Shown here in pieces: positions 55,388 through 64,000 of a stretch of 64,000 nt of DNA. The position numbers and the translations under genes are program-made. The notes under the pieces were generated by a model. It searched no databases. It had not been told where the DNA came from and worked only from the letters and a program-made list of their open reading frames with translations. The stretch is from positions 33,101,429 to 33,165,428 of the forward strand of contig JALMGJ010000004.1 of assembly GCA_023362775.1 (NCBI GenBank), written 5' to 3'. This stretch comes from Charina bottae. Taxonomy: Eukaryota; Chordata; Lepidosauria; Squamata; Charinaidae. Positions within the stretch are counted from its first letter, which is position 1. Each line of letters begins with the position of its first letter.

Positions 55388-55395
55388 ATGTGATA
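55220..55395 (+). repeat. (ATATAC/ATGTAT)n microsatellite
   Basis: AT-rich 6-bp repeats read through in several frames as Tyr/Ile or His/Ile strings. This is simple repeat, not protein. The right TSD of the SINE lies at its left edge. Confidence 0.95.
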
Positions 55396-56194
55396 TGTAT
55401 AACCTAGGCACAAATGGAAGAAATCACACTCTATCCAGTATACAGTGGAGAGACCATTGAACCAGACTCTGTTTTCACTTTTTCTCAAGTGCTTTCCTCC
55501 AAGATCTAAGCAAGTTATACAGTTGAAATCAAATATGTAATGCATAATGTATGGAAGATAGAAATAACAAACCTACATCTAACTGATGTAGTTTAAATCA
55601 TGTAGTTTATATTTATTGCTTGAAGATAACATTTGGGTAGTAAACCTATTAGGACAGAATTAAGGATGTCTGTGTCTATGTGGTAAGCAATGTCAAAGAC
55701 CTGCACAGATTTGTATTTAAAACATATCTTTGATGTAGACCAGCAAAAAAAGAAAAAAAATATGTTGCTGAAATCCCACCATGGAAAAACAGCAAAAAAG
55801 CAGAACATTAAACATAAAGAATAAAAAGTAGACTGTAGCATGTTCAGTACCAAATACTTTTTCCCTGAACTGTAATAGGGACTATAACTATCTCTAACAT
55901 TACGATCTTATTCATATTTATGAAGCAGAGTTACGCAGCAACATTCAAATAATTATGTTTGTCTATAACAATTTACTATATTTGGAAGAAAAAGATAGGA
56001 TGAAAGAAAGATCCCAGCTTAAAATGGTGCGGCTTGTATTTTTTGTCTGCAAGAAACTTTCTTGGGCTTTTCATATCCTGATTGCCAATGTATTTCTCAC
56101 TATCACTTATCTAAGTCACCATTGGAAGTAATGAACCACAACTGTTTACTTAGTATTCCAACTGCGTACTTCACCCATTGCAAGAAAGGTGAAC
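55396..56194. other. Unique DNA, nothing recognised
   Basis: No gene or transposon recognised. Confidence 0.4.
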
Positions 56195-56207
56195 TATTCA
56201 TGTCATA

Positions 56208-56530
56208 AAGTAAAGTAAAGGTTTCCCCTGCACAGTCGTGTCCGACTCTACGGTCCACTGCTAATTTCCGTTTGTTAGCCGAAGAGCCATCGTTATCCGA
56301 AGACGCTTCCACGGTCATGTGGCCGGCATGACACGCTCAGAACACTGTTACCTACCCACCGAAGTGGTACCTATTAATCTACTTGCATTTGCATGCTTTC
56401 AAATTGCTAAGTTGGCAAGAGCTGGGGCGAATGTGGGAGCTCACTCCGTCACGTGGGGCTAGGGATTCAAACCTCTGAACTTCCAATCGTCAAGCCTGGC
56501 GTCTTACCTGCTGAGCCATCGTGCCCCTTA
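56208..56530 (-). mobile_element. tRNA-derived SINE, second family, full length
   Basis: Flanked by a perfect 13-bp TSD (TATTCATGTCATA at 56195-56207 and 56531-56543). Closely related to the copy at 54877, 1.3 kb upstream in the same orientation. Confidence 0.95.
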
Positions 56531-56724
56531 TATTCATGTCATACATCCAATATATTATATACTTTTTCTTGGATATTGTTGTTGGTTTTCTTAGCTTTGG
56601 TCGTACATGGTTGTGGGTCTGCTTTTTTGTACATCGTGCTCACCTAGTTCTTAAAACAAAGCTTATCAATGTATTATGCAACCATGGGCTTTGTTTTTCA
56701 TCCATTTTATCACAGAACTTGGCA

Positions 56725-56850
56725 CAGATTAGGGCTGAGAGGAAGTGACAAATCAAGATCACCCAGCTGGGTTCCATGCCTAAGGGAGCACTAAAACTGG
56801 GTCACCGCACTCTAGTTCAGCACCTTAACCACTACACCATGCTGGGACTC
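56725..56850 (-). mobile_element. Old SINE fragment
   Basis: Diverged minus-strand match to the Sauria-type head and body (GGTGTAGTGGTTAAGGTGCT; AACCCAGCTGGGTGAT). Confidence 0.65.
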
Positions 56851-59103
56851 AGATTTTTTTCTTGGACACTGCACCAAATCAACAGAACATAGGAACAGAA
56901 GGGTATAGATAGTATGTGGAACTTTAGCCCATAACATAGGTATCCTGGTTATTTATTTGCATGGATTATATCCACATATGCATTTCTGGCAGAGCTGCAT
57001 GTGGCCTGAGAGCGCACCGTTTTTCTATAGAGTGCCCTAACAATTGGAAGAGGAATAAGCAATCTCATACTTGCTATATTCATTCCTATAAGGGCTGATT
57101 CACATTATTAATAGGAATAGGTCAAGACCTTGATTGTAAACACAAATTGTGTACCCTTAAGATCTTTCAGAACCTAAGCAGAATATACAGTATGTCATTA
57201 GAGGAATCCTCTTTGATGTGGAAATGCAGAGGAGCATTGGATGTGTTCTGTCTGGTCAATTTATTCATGTTGGCAGTTAAAGACCAACAGCTTTAGCCTG
57301 CCCCCTATAAATGGATCCCCAGAACATGTCCCAGTGTCTTTAGCAAGGCCATGAGTCCATGTAGCAAACGTCTTGGTGACTCCTCAGCAGAAGTATCAGT
57401 GCAGAAAGTGTCCCCAAATGTCCCTCTAACTTTGTTAATATTCCTGGGACTGAAAGGAGATTGGATACCAAAAAGCAGAGAAAAGAAAGATGTACCTAGT
57501 GTAATCATGTGATAATACTCTCAATTGTAACTTCTGCAAAATTGGAGTTCATTTCTGAGACTCTCTGTCTGAACAGAGTAATCAAGTGAAACTCTCCCTG
57601 TTGGCCAGCTCTACAGGCCTAGAGCCATTCCTGGTCTGCTGCAACTTCTCCCAGAAATGCATTTTCATTAAGCTACCATGAAGTAAAAGCAGGCATTTCC
57701 TCCTGAGGCTTCCCCAAAGTAATCATATTTGCAATATCTTCAGAATTGCTTGGCACACAAGGGAATATTTTATTTCTTGATCCTGCTGGTTTAGCCCATC
57801 CTAATAAAAATGATCTTTACTTTGCATGGGAAACAACATTACTTCAACTTATGTTACAACATTTTTTAATCCACTGATTCCCAGACCAGTCCTGTCAAAA
57901 TGGTTGTTTGTCTTCTCTAGCTTCTGTGAGGTTCTCCCATGTATAATTCACCAGAAAGTTGCAATGTTGTATGTGTGTGTGTGTGTGTGTGTATTCTTTT
58001 TCAACTATCATTTTAAGAACATGGTATATCACTTCCCAGCAGATAATCAGGGTTACTGAGTGCAGACTGTATTACGAGATAAAATTCTTTACGAGAACAG
58101 CTTTATTTTTAAGTACATCCTGGCAAATAAAGCTGTGTAAGATATAACAGGATGTCAAGGTGGAAGGAACAGTTTAAAAGCTAGAGAGAGAATGAGACCC
58201 AATAGAGTTGAAGAGATTTTATTTTATAATTAAGTGCACAATATTTTGTGTTGCATGGCTGATCAATACCAAGAGGCATCCTAGATATGGAAAATCTTTC
58301 CATTGGCTGCCCATACTACAGCCATCTCAGACCAAAGGAAGATCAGGCTTTTGATCTATAATTGTTTTCAATACTTTTAAAATGTATTATAATTCCTTGC
58401 TGCTCTTCATTCCAGATTCATTTTGTGCTGTTGGAAATTTTATGCTGTTTCTAGGCACTTTTAGGGTTCTTTTAAATTATTATTTGGTGAACCTTGATAA
58501 CTATGAGGTACAAACAAAGAAACAAGCAGATCCCAAAAAGAAAAGGAAGGACACACAGATATCATATACCAGGACGTTACAAACTGTATTCTATGGAAGC
58601 CTAGGGTTCTGCAAAAGCTTAATTGGATCCATGAGATAACATTGTTTTTTTTAAAAGTTCATTCAAATGAGACTGATTTTCTATTACTAGAATTTTGCGC
58701 AGGGTGGTCAAAAAAGTCAAATTGGAGACCAAACAATTGAAGCTTTGCCTTTTTTTACATGCATCACACATGTAAATGGGCAGAGTTTCGATCACTCTGT
58801 TGTGACTGCCATTTTGACTTTTTTTAACCAAACCCTGCAGACACCGCAGCTTTGTCTTTTGATCTGGAATTCTGAGATTTTTAAATAAAAAAACAGGTTC
58901 CACAGCCTGAAAAAGTCTGAAAAACAGCTGTATATAGTCAGTTGTGTCATTTTAACTTGATTTATAATGTTATAATTTTTCTTCAGCTTTTGTGATCAAT
59001 TATGTATGTCTATTTGGAGAGTAGGGGAGGGAGAAGGGTGACAACTAGTAATGTGTAGACTGGCTCCAAAATTCCCTTATGATGCCATGAACAACATAAG
59101 CAC
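56851..59103. other. Unique DNA, nothing recognised
   Basis: 2.2 kb without a recognisable gene or transposon. A short TG run lies at 57967-57993. Confidence 0.45.
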
Positions 59104-59168
59104 TGGCTGGGGAATGCTGGGAGTTGAAGTCCACACATCTTAAAGTTGCCAAGTTTGAAAAACACTGG
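59104..59168 (+). mobile_element. Half of the palindromic hAT-like MITE
   Basis: GGGAGTTGAAGTCCACACATC, TTAAAGTTGCCAAG and AAAAACACTG match the right half of the family; the left half is lost. Confidence 0.75.
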
Positions 59169-59379
59169 TATAGTGGATACAGTGATGGGCTTAGACTGAG
59201 AAAGTTGGTTTTAAGTCCTCACTTAATAGTAATGATTGCTGGGCAGCCCTTAGCCTCTTGAATAGACAAAGTTATATACAGTATGTAGGAGGGAATCGTA
59301 GTTGATCTTGGAGATCTTCAAAAGCAGGCTGAATAATTCCAATCTAATAAGTATTGTCCAGTTGAAAATTAGGGAAACA

Positions 59380-60704
59380 TATGAACATTATGGCGGTAGA
59401 ACCTCAAGCCTCGGACTTCTGGGGAAGCGATGGCAGACTGAAGATGGCTTCACTTTTTCGGAGCTGACAACCGTGGCAGAACAAGGAGCTGATGGATGGA
59501 TCAGTGCCTCAAAATTCATCCCCAGATACAGATGCTTCCCATGATGAGACCATAAACAGTGGTCTCTGGAAGGGTTTAGAGCTCTGGGAGACAAGAGAGT
59601 CAGCTTTACCCAATCCGTAGTTCAGAGCCTTCAAAGGGACACTCGGTTCGCCCACTTCCTTTCTTAATCACATCTGGAAATGGCTTGTAAATTGGTTTTT
59701 GAATATTAAAATCCTTCAGAAGGACAAGTTTCATCGCACTGGATGATCCTCCTTCAATACACAGCGAAAGAAGTTTCATGTAAGCTTAAGAACTTAAAAA
59801 ATTTTTTTTAATTTGGAAATAAGCAGCAAAAGTGTGATTAAACATTGATTTTGGAAAGTTAATAAATGGACTAAGGGGCCAGATTGACTGGAAATAAGAT
59901 TTTGAAACTAATTATAAGAACCCTTCCTGTGGTTTGTTTAAAATCCAATTAAAATATATATGAAGATTTTGAATCTAAGTGTAAGAAATCTTTCCATGGG
60001 AAATATTGTGGATAAGAGAAAAACATGATAAGAGGAGACCTTGAAGGCTGGTTACTAGAGGCAACCAGAAAGAACTAAAGATTATATTTAAAAGAGAAGA
60101 CCCACTAATACAGAACGAAGAAAAGTATTTTAACTCTGGAAGAATTCAAGGACATTTGGCAACAATGTACTCAGAACTTTCTTGTAAGATTGTCTGCTAC
60201 TTTAATAATGGGTTTAAAAGAGGAGATAGAAGAGGATACAGCTGAGAATCAGGCTGTTTTGGATATGGATTTAAAAATGACAGGCTACAAGAATGATATT
60301 GACAAAGATGTTACACAGGATTTACAAATGAGACCAGCTGATGTTTTAATAGCTAAAAGGGACACACAAATAATAAATCAGAAGAGTGACTTGAATGTGT
60401 GGATTTCAACTCAGAAGAATGACTTGGACAACTTTCTTATTTTTGAATTACAAAAGAGATGTGTTATAATTATGAAGGAGTTCCTGAGAAAAGATAATGA
60501 GAGAATGAAACGAAATCAGCTTTTGGGACACTACTTAAAAGGAATAAACATTTTAAATTTAAATTTAAATTTTAAAATCAAAAAGAAGGATTATAAAGTT
60601 GGTTTATTCAGTCTAGGTTAAAATATATATGTTTTTTTTTCTAGTAGCTTTAGCGTTTAATGTTTTTTTTTAAAAAAACAGGACTGAATGATGAGGCTTT
60701 AAAG
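59380..60704 (+). mobile_element. L1-like 5' part (leader and ORF1-like frame)
   Basis: Starts with a moderately GC-rich leader (ATGGCGGTAGAACCTCAAGC..) that resembles an L1 5' UTR, then A-rich sequence with a 143-codon frame. The matching 3' end is at 63137-63880. ORF2 is absent. Assignment to L1 rests mainly on the 3' end, which shares AATAAAAATTATAT with the L1 end at 5458. Confidence 0.5.
60190..60621 (+). pseudogene. Charged helical ORF, possible L1 ORF1 remnant
   Basis: 143 codons, rich in Glu, Asp, Lys and Asn, with little Gly or Pro, so probably helical or coiled-coil. It sits where ORF1 would be in an L1. I see no RNA-recognition-motif residues, and the C-terminal half runs into low-complexity Leu/Asn/Lys. 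Function is not assigned with confidence. Confidence 0.35.
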
Positions 60705-63128
60705 CAGGTGTGTACAACCAATGGGCCGTGGGCCGCAAGCGGCCCTGAACAGCTAGTAATGTGGCCCCCAAAAATCGTAAACTTTTAACATTATTTTGCT
60801 ATTTTTTTTGTGACTCGATCACGCGGTGCTCGAGCGCAGACTGCGTAGGTAGAAACAACGGAATGCTGTGTAGGGGAGGGGGCAGTGCAATGCTAACGCC
60901 ACTGCCGCTGCCCGCTACACACATCAGCTTGTGGTGACTTGGCTTTATATATAATATTTCAACCTACCTATATGTGTTCTGTGACGACAGGTGTTTATTG
61001 TTATTATTATTAAGTAGACATGTAAGTTTTCTTATTTGATTATTAAACTTTGCTTTGTTTATTTGCCTATTTAAAATTTATGATGGGCTTGTTGTGTTAT
61101 TTTTTAAAAAAATATTTATTCCTAAATAAATTTATTCCAGCACGGCTTCAACATCATTTCAACAGAAAACAGAACCCAAAAAAGAAAAGAAAAAAAGAAA
61201 AATCACAGATGAAGGAAGAGTATTCAACGAAAAATGGGCAGATGAATACTTTTTTGTCGAGACAAATACTAAGGCACTATGCTTAATTTGTAGGGAAAAT
61301 GTGTCAGTTTTCAAAGACTACAATTTGAAAAGGCATTATATGGAAAAACATGCTGGCAAATTCGAAGCATATCAAGGAATTTGTCGTAAAGACAAATTAG
61401 CGGAACTGAAAAAAAGTATCATCTCAACAATTTTTTTTTAAAACGTCACAACTCAAAAGGACTCTATTATAAAAGCTAGTTATTTGGTAGCAAATCTGAT
61501 TGCAAAAAAAATCAAAACCATTTACCGATGGTGAGTTTACTAAGCAATGTATGGAAAGTGTGGCAGATATAATTTGTCCTGATAAAAAAAGTGATTTTTC
61601 TAAAATCAGTTTGTCTCACCAGACTATAGCCAGGCAAATTGAAGAAATAGGAAAATCTATCAAAAGAGGTTTGAAGAGTAAAGCTGCTAATTTCAAATTT
61701 TATGCTCTGGCGATGGATGAAAGTATTGATGCTACAGATACGGCTCAACTTGCCATTTTTATTAGAGGCATTGATAATGAATATAATGTCACTGAAGAAA
61801 TGGCTTCTTTGGTGCCATTAAGAGACACAGCTAAATCTCTTGATTTGTACAAAGCAGTAAAAATGACATTAAAGCAATTTTCTTTAACCATTGTCAACAT
61901 ATCTGGTATATCTACTGATGGCGCCCTGGCAATGGTTGGTAAAAGTGAGGGACTTACAAAATTAATAGAAGATGATGCAAGTGCCACCGGCAACTCACGT
62001 TTGATGAAGTATCACTGCATTCTACATCAAGAAAATCTATGCGGGAAAACTTTAAAAATGGATAATGTCATGCAAATTGTCATCAAAGCAGTAAATTTCA
62101 TAAGGGCTAAGGGACTGAATCATCACCAATTCCAGGAGTTCCTTAAAAGTATGGATGCTGATTATGGGGACATCATTTACTTTTCCGAAGTAAGGTGGCT
62201 AAGTTGGGGTAAAATGCTGAAAAGTTTTTATGATTTGCGAAATGAAATCAAGGTGTTTATAGAATCAAAAAGAAAATTTGTGCCAGAACTTGAAGATGAA
62301 AAATGGCAGATTTAGCATTTTTGGTGGATTTGACCGCTCATTTAAATGAGTTAAACATGCGTCTTCAAGGTGAAAACCAACTTATCACTGCAATGTTTCA
62401 GACTATAACAGAGTTTGAAATGAAACTTAAAGTATGGCAAGCTCAAGTTATGGAAAATAATTTTATACATTTTAATATGTTGGCTAAACACAGTCCTGTG
62501 AACAGCGAGAAATATGCAGCCTTGCTTTTGGGTTTGATACAGGAATTTGAGAACAGGTTTCAAGATTTCCGGAAAAATCATCAATATTTTGGTATATTTT
62601 CGACTCCATTTTCAGTTGACATAACTACAATACCTCAGAATTTTCAAATGGAATGCATAGAGTTGCAATCAGACTTTCAACTCAAAGAAAAATTTGATCA
62701 TGTCTCTCTACTGGACTTTTATAAGACTTATCTTCCCAGAGAAAAATATCCCTCGTTTCACAATCACGCCTTATTCATGACATCACTTTTTGGCAGCATA
62801 GTACATTTGTGAGCAACTATTTTCAAGGATGAAGCACTTGAAGAGTAAAACTAGAATTAAAATTTCTGACGAGCACCTTGAGAACTGAGAATTGCAACCA
62901 CTTTCATCGAACCAGACATTGATGCATTACTTTTCCAAAAATAAGGTCAAATAACCCACTAGTTTTATGTTGCCCTCTTTTTTAAAATTTTATAATAAAA
63001 ATATAAAAAAAATAAATGCAGTTTTATTACTTATATACATTAACTATATTATACATTTTATGTGTGGCCCAAGACAATTCCTCTTCACTCAGTGTGGCCC
63101 AGGGAAGCCAAAAGGTGGAATACCCATG
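60705..63128 (+). mobile_element. hAT (Charlie-type) DNA transposon
   Basis: 2424 bp with a perfect 8-bp TSD (CTTTAAAG at 60697-60704 and 63129-63136). The ends are imperfect inverted repeats (CAGGTGTGTACAACC; right end inverse CATGGGTATTCCACC). The subterminal region has GGGCCG/GCGGCC and TGTGGCCC motifs near both ends. The neighbouring second tandem unit (63398-63408) carries GGCTTTAAAGAT once, which shows what the empty site looked like. Confidence 0.92.
61170..62940 (+). pseudogene. hAT transposase, GTF2IRD2/ZBED-like, frameshifted
   Basis: The transposase would cut and move the element. In order: a BED-like zinc finger (CLICRENVSVFKDYNLKRHYMEKH) at about 61275-61360; then ASYLVANLIAKK near 61478; the catalytic core at 61500-62315, with ALAMDESIDATDTAQLAIFIRG (first Asp), STDGALAM (second Asp), YHCILHQENLCGK and SEVRWLSWGKMLK; continuing at 62303-62812 (FLVDLTAHLNELNMRLQG); and the C-terminal hAT dimerisation part (CEQLFSRMKHLKSKTRIKISDEHLEN, LRIATTFIEPDIDALL) to about 62940. 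At least four frameshifts break it, several at runs of A or T (T9 near 61431, A8 near 61503). The sequence type is that of Charlie elements related to the domesticated GTF2IRD2 C-terminus. Confidence 0.9.
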
Positions 63129-63136
63129 CTTTAAAG

Positions 63137-63880
63137 ATTAGTTTATAGGTAAGATATGGGAAGAAGAGAGTTTTGTTGTATTTTTAGAGGAAGTGATAAG
63201 CTATGAGGTTAAAATTGAAGGAACGTGTTAAACTTGCAAAGGAGTTTCTGAGAGGAGACAAAGAGAAATTGATAAGAAATTAATTTGTAGGACATTATTT
63301 GAAGGGACTGAAGATCAAAATTTTCAATATGATGTTGTTTCTGGTAGCTCTTAATTGATTTTTTTCTTGATTAAGTTTGAATGATGAGGCTTTAAAGATT
63401 TCTGTATAGATATGAGATAAGATATGGGAAGAAGAGATTTTTGTGTATTTTTAGAGAAAATGAAAGTCATTGTGTAAAGTAAAGTAAAGGAATATGAAAT
63501 GGATTTACTTGTTTAAGGTTAAAATATACATATTGTTAATTCTGGTAATTCTTACTGGACTTTTGCTGATTGAGATTTAATGATGAGACTTTATTATTTG
63601 CTAATAGATAAAAGATAAGATATGGGATGAAGAGATTTTTGGTTGAAATGTTAGAGAAAGTGATAAGTTAATGAAATTGGCTGTACTTGTCTCGGTGAAG
63701 GGGGAAGCCATTTCTTTATATATCTTTTTTTCTTTTTTCTTTATATATTTTTTCCTTCCCCGCCTCCTTCTTTTTCCTCTCTGCACTTTTTATTTTTATT
63801 TTTTCTTTTGTTCTTAGTTTGTATTAATTTTTTAACTTTGTATTTTTAAACTTCAATAAAAATTATATATAATATACAAA
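63137..63880 (+). mobile_element. L1-like 3' end
   Basis: Continues the relic beyond the hAT: tandem units, then a T/C-rich 3' UTR (CTTTTTTTCTTTTTTC..) and a final CTTCAATAAAAATTATATAT. It is very similar in style to 5300-5458 and 54200-54390. Confidence 0.6.
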
Positions 63881-64000
63881 TATTAATGGAATGTGATTTT
63901 TCTCCTTTTAAAAACGATTCAATATGCTCTCTATTAATTTCCTTTTAAATCTGCTGGTTTAACACAGGATCATTTTATGATGTCCTCTTCTGTTTTTGTG

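Larger units (their letters stand above)
60642..63690 (+). repeat. Degenerate ~200-265-bp tandem units, split by hAT
   Basis: Three related units: the first is split (60642-60704 and 63137-63338), the second is 63339-63538, the third 63539-63690. Shared landmarks are TTCTGGTAG(C/A), AATGATGAGGCTTTAAAGAT, AAGATATGGGAAGAAGAGA and TTTTTAGAG. They probably belong to the 3' part of the L1-like relic. Confidence 0.65.

Noticed and set aside
55130..55545. Repetitive Tyr/Ile frames on both strands
   Set aside because: Translation of the ATATAC-type microsatellite next to a SINE.

Overview
The window looks like squamate reptile (lizard or snake) nuclear DNA. It is AT-rich, has no recognisable operons or host exons, and carries a repeat mix typical of squamates: BovB (RTE) LINEs, Sauria-type tRNA SINEs, L1 and L2 LINEs, Penelope-like elements (PLEs), hAT transposons with their MITEs, LTR remnants and long microsatellites. 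I could not place a single host exon with confidence; the window reads as intergenic or intronic DNA, and every convincing protein-coding signal belongs to a transposable element.

Layout. 0-12 kb: mostly unique DNA with small insertions: two copies of a very GC-rich hAT MITE (704 and 9610), a composite tRNA SINE (3180), an L1 3' end (5040), a 105-bp PLE stub with a hammerhead-like motif (5562), a 64-bp BovB stub (6310) and two SINEs. 12.1-19.3 kb: a 5'-truncated L1 (17-bp target site duplication, TSD) split by a full-length antisense BovB (14226-17465) whose ORF carries one premature stop. 19.9-22.4 kb: a decayed L2, itself interrupted by an LTR-like 645-bp insertion between 27-bp direct repeats. 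24.3-36.6 kb: SINEs, a truncated BovB, an LTR fragment, MITEs and microsatellites.

36.9-41.9 kb is the most interesting region. A Penelope element (36907-40784) has an inverted 5' fragment, two nearly identical direct pLTRs, a 646-codon reverse transcriptase ORF and a GIY-YIG endonuclease ORF displaced by one frameshift in a G run. A second, separate Penelope insertion (40841-41929) lies 42-56 bp downstream. It is an almost perfect palindrome with 517-bp arms, a 7-nt spacer and its own 14-15-bp TSD.

42-64 kb: a different BovB subfamily fragment, SINEs, another PLE inverted-repeat relic (44638), an antisense L2 with legible RT motifs (49540-51296), an L1 with a textbook 5' inversion (51490-54390) that was later hit by a hAT MITE and an L2 fragment, more SINEs, and a decayed hAT-Charlie/GTF2IRD2-like transposon (60705-63128) inside an L1-like relic.

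The autonomous families appear to have supplied the non-autonomous ones. SINE heads are joined to BovB-like or L2-like 3' tails, and the MITEs carry hAT-type ends with 8-bp TSDs. The nesting gives a relative order: L1 before BovB; L2 before the LTR-like insertion; L1 before the hAT MITE and L2 fragment; L1-like relic before hAT. The PLE copies look youngest because their duplicated parts are nearly identical. All identifications come from reading motifs and comparing copies within the window; no database search was run.
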